Positions 55,630 to 64,000 of a DNA stretch of 64,000 nucleotides are shown here, piece by piece (the first letter of the stretch is position 1; every line of letters starts with the position of its first letter). The notes under the pieces are model-generated. The model was given only the letters and a program-made list of their open reading frames with translations. It was not told where the DNA came from and ran no database searches. Origin of the DNA: Flavobacterium psychrotolerans (lineage in GTDB: Bacteria > Bacteroidota > Bacteroidia > Flavobacteriales > Flavobacteriaceae); the NCBI RefSeq assembly GCF_003097635.1, contig NZ_QCZI01000005.1:145449-209448 (forward strand), given 5' to 3'. The position numbers were made by a program, and so were the translations under genes.

Positions 55630-56766
55630 TTAAAGCATTCCTTTCGTGCTTGGCAAAATCATTTTCTCCGTGTCGCGTTTCACGGCTACTTTTATCGCTT
55701 TGGCGAAAGCCTTGAAAATGGCTTCTATTTTGTGGTGCTCGTTGGTTCCTTCGGCTTTAATGTTGATGTTGGCTTTTGCTCCATCCGAAAAGGATTTGAA
55801 GAAATGATAGAACATTTCCGTTGGCATTTTGCCTACCATTTCACGTTTGAATTCCGTTTCCCAAACCAACCAGTTTCTACCTCCAAAATCAATAGCCACT
55901 TGTGACAAACAATCGTCCATTGGCAAACAAAAACCGTAACGTTCTATTCCCAATTTGTTTCCTAATACTTTCGCAAAAACTTCTCCCAAGGCAATCGCCG
56001 TGTCTTCAATCGTGTGGTGTTCATCAACTTCCAAATCGCCTTTTACCAAAATCTCCAGGTCCATTTGTCCGTGACGTGCAATTTGGTCTAACATATGGTC
56101 GAAAAAAGCAAGACCGGTATCGATTTTACTTTTCCCGGTTCCATCAAGATTCAGGTTGATAAAAATATCGGTTTCGTTTGTTTTTCTGGTAATTGAAGCG
56201 GTGCGTTCTTCTAATTTCAAAAACTCATAAATGGTTTTCCATTCCGTGGTTTGTAAAGCAATAACGGCATCCAATTCGTGTCTTTTGGACGAAATTTCAT
56301 CACTTCCTAATTCTTCATCCGTGCTTATGAAAATAGCTTTGGAACCCAAATTTTTAGCCAATTCAACGTCTGTTATTCTGTCTCCGATTACGAATGAATT
56401 TTCTAGATCGTATTCTGGATTGTTGATGTATTTCGTCAACATTGCCGTTCCCGGCTTGCGGGTTGGCACATTTTCGTGTGGAAACGTTTTGTCAATAAAG
56501 ACTTCACTGAAAACTACGCCTTCATTTTCGAAAGCTTTCATTACCAAATTATGCACTGGCCAAAAGTAGTCTTCTGGATGAGAATCCGTTCCCAAACCGT
56601 CTTGATTGGTTACCATAACCAATTCAAAATCCAATTCAGTAGCAATTTTCCCTAGATATTGAAAGGCTTTTGGATAAAATTCCAATTTTTCAAAACTGTC
56701 CAATTGATAATCGTTTGGCTCTAAAACCATCGTTCCGTCACGATCTATAAAAAGTATTTTCTTCAT
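55630..56766 (-). CDS. hisB: Bifunctional histidinol-phosphatase / imidazoleglycerol-phosphate dehydratase
   Basis: A 378-residue fusion. The N-terminal HAD phosphatase (1-165) has FIDRDGTMV with the nucleophile Asp, [11 protein letters not shown] and [16 protein letters not shown]. The C-terminal IGP dehydratase (about 185-378) has [33 protein letters not shown] and the metal-binding His clusters ending in [19 protein letters not shown]. It has the same organisation as E. coli HisB. It overlaps nothing: 2 bp after hisC. Confidence 0.97.
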   Translation of the reverse strand: MKKILFIDRDGTMVLEPNDYQLDSFEKLEFYPKAFQYLGKIATELDFELVMVTNQDGLGTDSHPEDYFWPVHNLVMKAFENEGVVFSEVFIDKTFPHENVPTRKPGTAMLTKYINNPEYDLENSFVIGDRITDVELAKNLGSKAIFISTDEELGSDEISSKRHELDAVIALQTTEWKTIYEFLKLEERTASITRKTNETDIFINLNLDGTGKSKIDTGLAFFDHMLDQIARHGQMDLEILVKGDLEVDEHHTIEDTAIALGEVFAKVLGNKLGIERYGFCLPMDDCLSQVAIDFGGRNWLVWETEFKREMVGKMPTEMFYHFFKSFSDGAKANINIKAEGTNEHHKIEAIFKAFAKAIKVAVKRDTEKMILPSTKGML

Positions 56767-56768
56767 TT

Positions 56769-57821
56769 TTAAACTTTTATTAAAGAAGCCAAAACTTCCA
56801 TCAATTTTTTATTTTCTTGTTCCGTTCCAATAGTCAAACGCAAGGTGTTTTCACATAAAGGTTGTGTTGTTCGGTTTCGAATCACGATTCCTTTGGCAAT
56901 TAATTCGTCATATCTTTTATTGGCGTCATCCACTTTTATCAAGATGAAATTGGCTTCCGTTGGATATATTTTTTTAACAAATTTCACATCAACCAATACT
57001 TTAAGTAATTCCTCTCTTTGCGCAATAATGGAAGTTATTTCGGATTTAATTTTATCGGTGTCGCTCAATCTTTCCAAAGCTCTCAATTGTGTCAATTCAT
57101 TCACGTTGTAAGGTGGTTTTATTTTGTTTAAAACCGAAATTACCGCTGTAGAACCATAGCAAATCCCCAAACGGATTCCTGCCAAACCGTATGCTTTTGA
57201 AAGTGTTTGGGTAATAACCAAATTTGGATATTGGTCTATTTTAGCCAACCAACTTTCTTTTTCTGAAAAGTCGATATAAGCTTCATCAATCACAACCAAA
57301 CCTTTAAAATTTTTCAATAATTTCACCACACTTTCATTCAAAAAAGAATTCCCTGTTGGATTATTTGGCGAACACAAAAAGATGATTTTGGTATTTTCGT
57401 CAACAGCTTCCAAGATCTTGTCCGCTTGTGGCTGAAAATCTGCGGAAAGCAACACTTCCCTGTTTTCAACGGCATTGATATTGGCCAAAACGCCATACAT
57501 TCCGTAAGTTGGTGGCAATGAAATAATGTTATCCACTTTCGGTTCGCAAAAAGCCCTGAAAATCAAATCCAATACTTCGTCGCTTCCGTTTCCTAATAAA
57601 ATTTGGTTTGGATTTACATTTTTCTGCTTCGCCAAAACCACTTTAACATTGCTTTGCTGTGGGTCTGGATAACGATTCACGCCATTCTGGAACGGATTTT
57701 CATTGGCATCCAGGAAAATCATATCCGCTGTATCAAAGTCCTCAAATTCGTCACGTGCCGAAGAATAAGGCTTCATCGACTTGACGTTTTCACGGACTAA
57801 ATTATTTATATCGAAATTCAT
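56769..57821 (-). CDS. hisC: Histidinol-phosphate aminotransferase
   Basis: A 350-residue PLP enzyme. [19 protein letters not shown] is the HisC N-terminal signature, then [42 protein letters not shown] and [14 protein letters not shown] with the PLP lysine (about residue 211). It converts imidazole acetol phosphate and glutamate to histidinol phosphate. It is 12 bp after hisD. Confidence 0.97.
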   Translation of the reverse strand: MNFDINNLVRENVKSMKPYSSARDEFEDFDTADMIFLDANENPFQNGVNRYPDPQQSNVKVVLAKQKNVNPNQILLGNGSDEVLDLIFRAFCEPKVDNIISLPPTYGMYGVLANINAVENREVLLSADFQPQADKILEAVDENTKIIFLCSPNNPTGNSFLNESVVKLLKNFKGLVVIDEAYIDFSEKESWLAKIDQYPNLVITQTLSKAYGLAGIRLGICYGSTAVISVLNKIKPPYNVNELTQLRALERLSDTDKIKSEITSIIAQREELLKVLVDVKFVKKIYPTEANFILIKVDDANKRYDELIAKGIVIRNRTTQPLCENTLRLTIGTEQENKKLMEVLASLIKV

Positions 57822-57833
57822 TTCGTTTACTCT

Positions 57834-59120
57834 TTAAATTTTTAAATCTTTCAATCTCAAAGTAACTGCATTTTTGTGCGCTTGCAATCCTTCGGCTTCT
57901 GCCATAATTTCTATCGTTTTTCCAATATTTTGAATGCCTATTTCGGATATTTTTTGGAAAGTCATCGCTTTAAGAAAACTGTCTAAATTCACTCCAGAAT
58001 AATTCTTGGCGTAACCGTTTGTCGGCAAAGTATGATTGGTTCCCGAAACATAATCACCGGCACTTTCCGGCGTATAATTTCCAATAAAAACAGAACCTGC
58101 ATTTCCTATATTGCGAACATAAAAATCTTCGTCTTTAGTACTAATAATAAAGTGTTCCGGACCGTATTCGTCGATTAATTCCAAGGCAATTTTGTCATTT
58201 TCGACAAAAATCAATTTTGAATTGGCAATGGCTTTTTCGGCAATGGCTTTTCTTGGCAAAACTTCCAGTTGCTTTTGAACTTCCTCTTCCACTTTATCAA
58301 TCAATTCTTTTGAAGTAGAAACCAAAATTACCTGACTGTCGGTTCCGTGTTCCGCTTGCGACAACAAATCGGAAGCAATAAAAGCTGGAACGGCAGTGTC
58401 ATCGGCCACGATCAACAATTCTGAAGGTCCAGCAGGCATATCAATTGCCACACCAAATTGGGTTGCCAATTGTTTTGCCACGGTCACGAATTGGTTTCCT
58501 GGGCCAAATATTTTATATACTTTGGGAATTGTAACTGTTCCAAAAGTCATTGCGGCAATAGCTTGAATTCCGCCAACTTTTAATATTTTAGTCACACCAC
58601 ATAGGTTGGCTGTGTAAAGTATAGCGGGATTAATTTTTCCGCTTTTATCCGGAGGAGAACACAAAACTACTTCTTGACAGCCTGCAATTTGAGCAGGAAC
58701 TGCTAACATTAAAACCGTTGAAAACAAAGGTGCGGTTCCTCCCGGAATGTACAATCCAATTTTTTGAATGGGTCTTTTTTCTTGCCAACATTGAACACCT
58801 TCTGTTGTTTCTACAAAAACTTTAGCTGTTTTTTGTGCAGCATGAAATTTTTCGATATTGGATTTTGCCAATTGGATGGCATTTTTCAAATCATCGGAAA
58901 CAAGATTGATTGCTTCCTTGATTTCATTCTCTGAAACTTCAATGTTTCCTATAGTTATTCCATCAAAAAGAGACGTATATTTTGTAACAGCACTATCGCC
59001 TTTGGTTTGAACTTCTTTGAAGATTCCTTTTACAGTTTCTTCAATATCATTAAAATTGGCAGTTGGTCTTTTTAGGATTGATTGCCAAGTTTCTTTAGTT
59101 GGGTTGTATATTTTGTTCAT
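57834..59120 (-). CDS. hisD: Histidinol dehydrogenase
   Basis: A 428-residue zinc-dependent enzyme for the last two steps. Landmarks are IGLYIPGGTAPLFSTVLML, the pair DLLSQAEHGTDSQVIL (zinc-site Gln and His) and ESAGDYVSGTNHTLPT. Normal length. The hisG-hisD spacer is 116 bp and contains the GC-rich element at 59145-59180, so hisD may have separate translational or processing control. Confidence 0.98.
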   Translation of the reverse strand: MNKIYNPTKETWQSILKRPTANFNDIEETVKGIFKEVQTKGDSAVTKYTSLFDGITIGNIEVSENEIKEAINLVSDDLKNAIQLAKSNIEKFHAAQKTAKVFVETTEGVQCWQEKRPIQKIGLYIPGGTAPLFSTVLMLAVPAQIAGCQEVVLCSPPDKSGKINPAILYTANLCGVTKILKVGGIQAIAAMTFGTVTIPKVYKIFGPGNQFVTVAKQLATQFGVAIDMPAGPSELLIVADDTAVPAFIASDLLSQAEHGTDSQVILVSTSKELIDKVEEEVQKQLEVLPRKAIAEKAIANSKLIFVENDKIALELIDEYGPEHFIISTKDEDFYVRNIGNAGSVFIGNYTPESAGDYVSGTNHTLPTNGYAKNYSGVNLDSFLKAMTFQKISEIGIQNIGKTIEIMAEAEGLQAHKNAVTLRLKDLKI

Positions 59121-59144
59121 TTTTAATTTAATTTTAAGATTAAA

Positions 59145-59180
59145 TGATTACTTCGTCCGTTCGCCTTTCTGGCTCGGGTC
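59145..59180 (-). repeat. GC-rich dispersed element, copy 2 (hisG-hisD spacer)
   Basis: On the minus strand: GACCCGAGC, variable centre CAGAAAG, then GCGAACGGACGAAGTAATCA. It matches 13052-13084 upstream of valS (29 bases compared, 27 identical, excluding the centre). GCC/GGC around the centre can form a short stem. It points in the same direction as the downstream gene in both copies and ends 24 bp before the hisD start. Confidence 0.55.
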
Positions 59181-59236
59181 AAAAATTGAAAAATTTCAGC
59201 ATTTAATCTCGTATTTCAAACTTCTTAAGTTGTACT

Positions 59237-60094
59237 TTATAAAACCATTTTTTCGATTGGACAAACTAAAATCCCTTCAGCACCCGCTTCTTTCAGTTGA
59301 TCAATAACATCCCAAAAGGTATCTTTATCTATTACCGAGTGAACACTGCTCCAACCTTCCTCAGCTAGTGGCATAACGGTAAGGCTTTTTAAAACAGGTA
59401 ATATTTTACCGACAGCCTCAATCTTATTATTGGGCACATTCATCAAAATATATTTTGATTTCCTAGCTCTTAAAACGGATTCAATTCTAAATTGAAGTGT
59501 ATCTATGATTTTTTGGGTTTCCGGAGTAACTTTAGGAGAAACGGCTAATACTGCTTCACTTTTCAAAATCACTTCCACTTCTTTAAGATTGTTTTTGAAT
59601 AAAGTGCTACCACTGGAAACAATATCGACAATCGCATCGGCAAGACCTATGTTGGGTGCAATTTCTACAGATCCAGAAATTTGGTGAATGTCTACGGTCA
59701 ATCCAAATGAATTAAAATATTCATTGACTGTATTAGGATACGATGTTGCTATACGCATTCCATCTAAATCTTTTATGGATTTATAATCGAATGATTTGGG
59801 TACTGCCACGGAAACTTTGCATTTAGAAAAACCTAATTTTTGAGCAATGGTAATATTTTTTCCTTTTTCAACCAAAAGATTGTCACCTACAATAGCTGCA
59901 TCAACTACACCATCAATCAAATATTGAGGGATATCTGAATTTCTAAGAAATAAGACTTCCAAGGGAAAATTAGTTGCCTGTGCTTTAAGTTGGTCATTCC
60001 CATTATCTATGGAAATTCCACAATCTTTTAGAATTTGAATACTGTCCTCGTTTAAACGACCTGATTTTTGAATTGCAATTTTTAAGGTACTCAT
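59237..60094 (-). CDS. hisG: ATP phosphoribosyltransferase (long form)
   Basis: A 285-residue enzyme catalysing the first, committed step of histidine synthesis. LKIAIQKSGRLNEDSIQILKDCGI opens the catalytic domain, DAAIVGDNLLVE and LADAIVDIVSSGSTLFKNNL (PRPP-binding) follow, and the last 75 residues form the C-terminal HisG regulatory domain, so this is the long form that is feedback-inhibited by histidine and does not need HisZ. It is the first structural gene behind the attenuator. Confidence 0.97.
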   Translation of the reverse strand: MSTLKIAIQKSGRLNEDSIQILKDCGISIDNGNDQLKAQATNFPLEVLFLRNSDIPQYLIDGVVDAAIVGDNLLVEKGKNITIAQKLGFSKCKVSVAVPKSFDYKSIKDLDGMRIATSYPNTVNEYFNSFGLTVDIHQISGSVEIAPNIGLADAIVDIVSSGSTLFKNNLKEVEVILKSEAVLAVSPKVTPETQKIIDTLQFRIESVLRARKSKYILMNVPNNKIEAVGKILPVLKSLTVMPLAEEGWSSVHSVIDKDTFWDVIDQLKEAGAEGILVCPIEKMVL

Positions 60095-60152
60095 TTTTGT
60101 TGTTTGTTATTTTTTAATTTTGATAGTTTTGCTTGAGCACAACCTTTAGGCA

Positions 60153-60187
60153 ATAAAAAACCCGTTTGATGTACTCAAACGGGTTTT
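60153..60187 (-). terminator. Histidine attenuator terminator with antiterminator option
   Basis: Hairpin arms AACCCGTTTGA (60185-60175) and TCAAACGGGTT (60169-60159), loop GTACA, then a U-run on the minus strand. The segment CGTTTGAG in its 5' arm (60181-60174) can pair with CTCAAGCG inside the leader-peptide codons (60231-60224), including one G-U, which would block the terminator. This is the classic attenuation layout. Confidence 0.85.
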
Positions 60188-60214
60188 AGAATATAGTGAT
60201 TTACACGCATACCA

Positions 60215-60274
60215 TTAACACATCGCTTGAGAGCAATTATTAAAATGGTGATGATGTAATTGATTTGTAAACAT
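60215..60274 (-). CDS. hisL: Histidine operon leader peptide
   Basis: A 19-codon frame on the minus strand: MFTNQLHHHHFNNCSQAMC then stop, with four consecutive His codons at positions 7-10. It lies between a consensus promoter and a terminator hairpin in front of hisG. When charged tRNA-His is scarce the ribosome should stall on the His run, leaving codons for Ser-Gln-Ala free to pair with the terminator's 5' arm and let transcription enter the operon. It is too short for normal gene finding. Mechanism inferred from the layout. Confidence 0.88.
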   Translation of the reverse strand: MFTNQLHHHHFNNCSQAMC

Positions 60275-60292
60275 GTTTTTTTTATTGTTATG

Positions 60293-60325
60293 CAAATATA
60301 ACTTAAAAAGAATTAATAAAACAAA
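60293..60325 (-). promoter_or_regulatory. Promoter of the histidine operon
   Basis: Minus-strand -7 box TATATTTG (60300-60293) and -33 TTTG (60325-60322) separated by 21 bp; both match the Bacteroidetes consensus. Transcription would begin near 60286, about 12 nt before the leader-peptide ATG. Confidence 0.75.
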
Positions 60326-60393
60326 TCATTTAAAAAAATTTGGTAAAAAAGTATGTTCAACTCTATATATATCATAATCTATTGAATCAAGAA

Positions 60394-60437
60394 ATAAAAA
60401 AACCTACTTATAACTTTTACATTACAAATAGGTTTTA
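60394..60437 (-). terminator. Rho-independent terminator of pckA
   Basis: Inverted repeat AAAACCTACTTATAA (60399-60413) and TTACAAATAGGTTTT (60422-60436) with two wobble pairs and an 8-nt loop, followed on the minus strand by a U-run. It starts 26 bp after the pckA stop. Confidence 0.75.
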
Positions 60438-60462
60438 ACATGAAAAACTTTATTATAATCTT

Positions 60463-62097
60463 CTAATTAAGGACAGCTTCAAGTGAAGGTCCAGCGGCAA
60501 CCAATCTTTTTCCTTCCTCAGTATTGGTATACTGTTCGAAGTTTTTAATATAACGAGAGGATAAATCGACAGCTTTACGAACCCATTCTTCTTTATCTTT
60601 GTAAGTATCTCTTGGATCAAGAATTCCGTTGCTAACGTTTGGTAAAAAAGTTGGTATTGTTAAATTTAAATAAGGAATAGTTCTAGTTTCTGCTTCTTCA
60701 ATTTCGCCACTGATGATTGCATCAATGATCGCTCTTGTATTTTTAAGTGAGATTCTTTTTCCGGTTCCGTTCCAACCTGTGTTCACCAAATACGCTTTAG
60801 CATTGTGTTCTTTCATTTTTCCAATTAATGTTTTAGAGTACATTGTTGGATGTAAAGTCAAGAATGCCTCTCCAAAAGCTGGTGAAAACGATGGTTCTGG
60901 TTCGGTAATTCCTCTTTCAGTTCCTGCTAATTTAGAGGTATATCCACAAAGGAAGTGGTATTGAGCTTGGTCTTCATCTAAAATTGATACTGGAGGCAAC
61001 ACCCCAAAAGCATCGGCAGAAAGATAGATAACTTTACTAGCGTGACCTGCTTTAGAAGGCAATACAATTTTACTGATATTGTATATTGGATAAGAAACTC
61101 TTGAATTTTCAGTAATTGAGTGGTCATAATAATCGATTTCCCCATACTCATCAACGATAACATTTTCTAATAAAGCATCTCTTTTGATGGCTCTCCAAAT
61201 GTCTGGTTCGTTATTTTCGCTCAAGTCAATAACTTTCGCATAACAACCACCTTCAAAATTAAATACTCCATTGTCATCCCATCCGTGTTCATCATCACCA
61301 ATCAAATATCTTTTTGGGTCAGCAGATAAAGTTGTTTTTCCGGTACCAGAAAGTCCAAAGAAAACCGCAACATCACCGTCTTCACCTACATTTGCAGAAC
61401 AGTGCATGGAAGCCATTCCTTTTAAAGGTAAGTAGTAGTTCATCATGGCAAACATACCTTTTTTCATTTCTCCTCCGTACCAAGTTCCTCCAATAATTTG
61501 GATTTTTTCAGTAAGGTTAAATAAAATAAAGTTTTCAGAATTTAATCCTTGCTCTTTCCAATTAGGATTAGTTGCTTTAGAACCATTCATTACAACGAAA
61601 TCAGGCTCACCAAAGTTTTCCAATTCATAAATAGAAGGTCTAATAAACATATTGGTTACAAAATGTGCTTGCCAGGCTACTTCCATCACGAAACGAACTT
61701 TAAGTCTTGTGTCAATATTTGTACCGCAAAATGCATCAACAACATATAATTTAGGTGATGTAGAAAGTTGATTTAAAGTAAGCGCTTTTAAATCGTCCCA
61801 TATTTCTTTTGTAGTAGGATAGTTAGGTGTACTAATTCCTTGTTCTTTGTCCCAGCAAATCGTATCTTTTGTAATGTCATCTTTTACGATGTATCTGTCT
61901 TTAGGAGAACGTCCTGTGAAAATTCCTGTTTTTACTGCTACGGCACCCGTATCTGTCAAAGCACCTTTTTCGAAACCTTTTCTTTTATGAGAAACTTCGG
62001 CTTCATATAATTCTTCATAGGAAGGATTGTAAACCACTTCATGATACCCTGTAATTCCTAAATCGTGTAATTCCTGAATAATTTTAATGTTTTTCAT
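60463..62097 (-). CDS. pckA: Phosphoenolpyruvate carboxykinase (ATP)
   Basis: A 544-residue gluconeogenic enzyme converting oxaloacetate and ATP to PEP and CO2. The PEPCK-specific motifs are present: [15 protein letters not shown] near the N-terminus, the kinase-1a P-loop [13 protein letters not shown] (about 245-257), kinase-2 [13 protein letters not shown], and the ATP-binding [10 protein letters not shown]. Length is typical of the ATP-dependent class. Monocistronic, with a -7 match upstream and a terminator downstream. Confidence 0.98.
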   Translation of the reverse strand: MKNIKIIQELHDLGITGYHEVVYNPSYEELYEAEVSHKRKGFEKGALTDTGAVAVKTGIFTGRSPKDRYIVKDDITKDTICWDKEQGISTPNYPTTKEIWDDLKALTLNQLSTSPKLYVVDAFCGTNIDTRLKVRFVMEVAWQAHFVTNMFIRPSIYELENFGEPDFVVMNGSKATNPNWKEQGLNSENFILFNLTEKIQIIGGTWYGGEMKKGMFAMMNYYLPLKGMASMHCSANVGEDGDVAVFFGLSGTGKTTLSADPKRYLIGDDEHGWDDNGVFNFEGGCYAKVIDLSENNEPDIWRAIKRDALLENVIVDEYGEIDYYDHSITENSRVSYPIYNISKIVLPSKAGHASKVIYLSADAFGVLPPVSILDEDQAQYHFLCGYTSKLAGTERGITEPEPSFSPAFGEAFLTLHPTMYSKTLIGKMKEHNAKAYLVNTGWNGTGKRISLKNTRAIIDAIISGEIEEAETRTIPYLNLTIPTFLPNVSNGILDPRDTYKDKEEWVRKAVDLSSRYIKNFEQYTNTEEGKRLVAAGPSLEAVLN

Positions 62098-62421
62098 TTT
62101 CTTAATTTTAAAATTCTTACTTGTTTAATTCTATTCAAAATTAGGAATCTAATACCAAATAAAAACTGATTTTTATCATGTTTACATATCAAAAATACGC
62201 AAACGTTTTCGTGTTTTATAAGGGTTCGCAATGGTTTTTATTAAAAGTAAAAGATGTACTAATCCATTTTAAAGAGTTAAATTTACAAAAAAATAAACTG
62301 GTTTTTATCACATGGAAACTGAAAAAATATTTTTTCCTTATTCACAGTCAATTTTTAGTATTACAATTGATTGTTTTATACTGCTCTCTCAAGCGATAAT
62401 ACCAGATAAAAGTCACATAAA
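62098..62421. other. Intergenic region between pckA and the ThrE-like gene
   Basis: 324 bp, divergent. It holds the minus-strand -7 of pckA (62136-62143). A 73-codon plus-strand frame (62178-62399) is rich in Phe, Leu and Lys as expected from AT-rich random sequence and matches no family I know, so it is not called. A -33 and -7 for the ThrE-like gene could not be defined. Confidence 0.45.
62136..62143 (-). promoter_or_regulatory. -7 promoter element for pckA
   Basis: Minus-strand TAATTTTG, exact TAnnTTTG match, 38 bp upstream of the pckA start codon. No TTG at the usual -33 distance. Confidence 0.4.
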
Positions 62422-63783
62422 ATGAGTGAAGAAAGAAAAACACAAATTGTATTGGAATTGCTCACTGAAATTGGAGAAATGATGATTACCAGCGGTGCTC
62501 ATACCGCAAGGATTATTCGAAATTTAGAACGAATTGCCAAGGGATTGGGGTTTCATTGTGAGTTAGTGCTAACCTATACTGGAATCGTAATTTCAATATA
62601 CAAACACAACAAGTTTAAAGCTCATACCCTTGCCCGGACTGTTAAGGCAAAAGGGCTCAATTTTGAAACTATTTCAGAAATTAGCATTTTATCTTGGGAT
62701 GTCATTGAAAACAAAATTCCTATTTCTGAAATAAAATCAACATTAGAGCAAATAAAATCTAAGAAGATATACTCCAATCTTCAGCTTTATCTTTTTGCTC
62801 CACTGGCCAGTGTAGCTCTTTGCATGTTATTTGATGGAGATTGGCTACAAGCCTTTATTGTTTACTTATCTACTTTTGCAGGGTATTATGTGAGAAGAAC
62901 TTTGGTATTAAAACATCACAATCATTTGTTTACATTTTTCATTGCCTCTACTCTTTCAACGCTAATTATACATTTTGCAGGCATCTTTTTTCATTTGCAA
63001 GTAGAGCAAGCTTTAATTGTGTCCATATTATACCTTATTCCTGGTGCTATTATGATTAATTCTTTCATTGATTATTTAGAAGGGTATTTTGAATCGGGTA
63101 CCGCTCGCTTTATTTATAGTTTAATGGCTATTTTAATGATTGCCTTTGGCTTTTTTACTTCAAATATGATTTTCAACATGCCGTTCATCAAGTCATTTAG
63201 TTGTTTTGATTTTTCAAATTTTCAAATGTTGGTAAAAACATCCTTTGAACCCGAAGGTGTTGCGCTACAGGCTTCCAAGTTAATTTTTGGAGGAATCACT
63301 TCTTTGGGATTTGCACTCATGTTCAACACTCCAAAAAGAGCCTTATGGACCGTTTTTTTACTTGGGTCTCTTGGCTATTTTATAAAATATCTACTGTTTA
63401 AAGAATTGGATATTAATCTTATTCTATCCATTTTTATCGCTTCCTCATTTGTGGGTATTTCTGGAATGTATTTTGCCCATAGAACCCATACACCTCCCAT
63501 TATTTTTATGATTCCCGCCGTAATCAATATGATTCCAGGTTTGATTAGTTACAAATTTATGATGGGAATGATTGATTGGATTAGCAATAATGGAGAACAA
63601 AAACCACCTGTTAGCGAAGTTATTGAAACTTTTTCCTACGGAATTACCACAATTTTCATTCTTTTTGCCCTTGCTTTCGGAGTTGCATTTCCTATTATTG
63701 TATTCAAATCCTATACAGTGAAAGGAAAAGATTTGAATGTGCTGATTAAAAAATTGTTCAAAAGGACTGATGTGATAAATTAA
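62422..63783 (+). CDS. Threonine/serine exporter family protein (ThrE-like, DUF1212/DUF3815)
   Basis: A 453-residue membrane protein. Residues 1-120 are a cytosolic ThrE N-terminal region with LTEIGEMMITSGAHTARIIRNLERIAKGLGF, the family signature. Ten or so membrane helices follow in two halves: the DUF1212-like half (about 125-270, with YLIPGAIMINSFIDYLEGY) and the ThrE_2/DUF3815-like half (about 290-430, with MIPAVINMIPG). Relatives export threonine and serine or, as YjjP/YjjB, succinate. The substrate here is not determined. No terminator is evident after it. Confidence 0.9.
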   Translation: MSEERKTQIVLELLTEIGEMMITSGAHTARIIRNLERIAKGLGFHCELVLTYTGIVISIYKHNKFKAHTLARTVKAKGLNFETISEISILSWDVIENKIPISEIKSTLEQIKSKKIYSNLQLYLFAPLASVALCMLFDGDWLQAFIVYLSTFAGYYVRRTLVLKHHNHLFTFFIASTLSTLIIHFAGIFFHLQVEQALIVSILYLIPGAIMINSFIDYLEGYFESGTARFIYSLMAILMIAFGFFTSNMIFNMPFIKSFSCFDFSNFQMLVKTSFEPEGVALQASKLIFGGITSLGFALMFNTPKRALWTVFLLGSLGYFIKYLLFKELDINLILSIFIASSFVGISGMYFAHRTHTPPIIFMIPAVINMIPGLISYKFMMGMIDWISNNGEQKPPVSEVIETFSYGITTIFILFALAFGVAFPIIVFKSYTVKGKDLNVLIKKLFKRTDVIN

Positions 63784-63835
63784 TTTTTTGATTGTCCGTT
63801 TTCAGTCCTACCCTATAATACTAGCTATCACTAGC

Positions 63836-64000
63836 CTATGATGTACTTTTATCTGTAAATAGAATACTTTTTTCAGATATGGATTCCTGTATTGTTTGAT
63901 TTATTTGATCCGATGTATGATCCGTCAAAACCTTTGCTTTAAATATCTGCATTGATTTGATTTTTCTCGCGTTTGTATATCTTTTAAAACAGTTGATTCA
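63836..64000 (-). pseudogene. Remnant of an IS1595-type (ISXO2-like) transposase
   Basis: The minus-strand frame from the window edge reads MQIFKAKVLTDHTSD, then QINQTIQESIS and FTDKSTS followed by a stop at 63838-63836. The string resembles the end of the ISXO2-like transposase core, where a Lys/Asp-Ser-Thr-Ser-Tyr motif follows the second catalytic Asp. The stop falls exactly where the conserved Tyr should be, and no further homologous sequence continues. It is probably a decayed fragment; part may lie outside the window. Confidence 0.4.

Noticed and set aside
60095..60214. Second short peptide between the attenuator and hisG
   Set aside because: No frame with repeated His codons or a good start was found downstream of the terminator.
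62178..62399. 73-codon frame between pckA and the ThrE-like gene
   Set aside because: Composition is that expected of random AT-rich DNA, no signal or domain seen, and the region must hold two promoters.

Overview
The window looks like chromosomal DNA of a Flavobacterium-type member of the Bacteroidetes. It is AT-rich. Promoter-like sites follow the Bacteroidetes -7 consensus TAnnTTTG, secreted proteins end in type IX secretion (T9SS) sorting domains, and families such as DUF4870, DUF1573, DUF2807 and DUF4832 are typical of that group. No rRNA, tRNA, CRISPR array or intact insertion sequence was seen. One transposase remnant lies at the right edge.

Layout. 1-276: start of a Na/Pi cotransporter gene, cut by the window edge. 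444-3718: envelope-stress style operon on the minus strand (DUF4870, PadR, PspC, DUF2807 lipoprotein). 4009-5448: a hotdog protein and a TIGR01777 SDR. 5979-9504: polyphosphate operon (SixA-like phosphatase, PPK1, Ppx/GppA). 9591-15726: aminotransferase, retropepsin-like PDZ protein, DUF1573 protein, valS. 15983-18763: secreted GH13 alpha-amylase. 19090-24459: seven tightly packed genes for a type III polyketide pathway with its own ACP, ketosynthase, dehydratase and phosphopantetheinyl transferase. 24456-26967: DnaQ-like protein and a cNMP/CBS/DUF294 protein. 27582-29222: secreted DUF4832 protein. 29293-39270: Pel-like exopolysaccharide operon. 39658-43432: helicase, DUF6155, DUF3817, MscS channel. 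43826-52621: two convergent operons rich in amidoligases (two clear ATP-grasp proteins, one ATP-grasp-like protein, GCS2, glutamine amidotransferase, M17 peptidase, two esterases). 52743-60274: complete histidine operon (GDCBHAF-IE) behind a leader-peptide attenuator. 60463-63783: pckA and a ThrE-type exporter.

Most notable signals. (1) An 81-nt ungapped repeat, 63 of the first 80 positions identical, ends exactly at the start codons of both the polyphosphate operon (5901-5981) and the amidoligase operon (43748-43828). It can fold into a junction-like RNA with compatible base changes, so it is a candidate cis-regulatory leader joining two distant operons. (2) The amidoligase block looks like an uncharacterised peptide-like metabolite pathway. 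(3) The Pel-like operon fuses a deacetylase, a TPR-like region and an outer-membrane barrel in one protein, and shows no PelD-type c-di-GMP receptor. (4) The his operon has a 19-codon leader peptide with four consecutive His codons, a terminator and a matching antiterminator pairing.

All functional calls come from reading motifs by eye. No database search was run.
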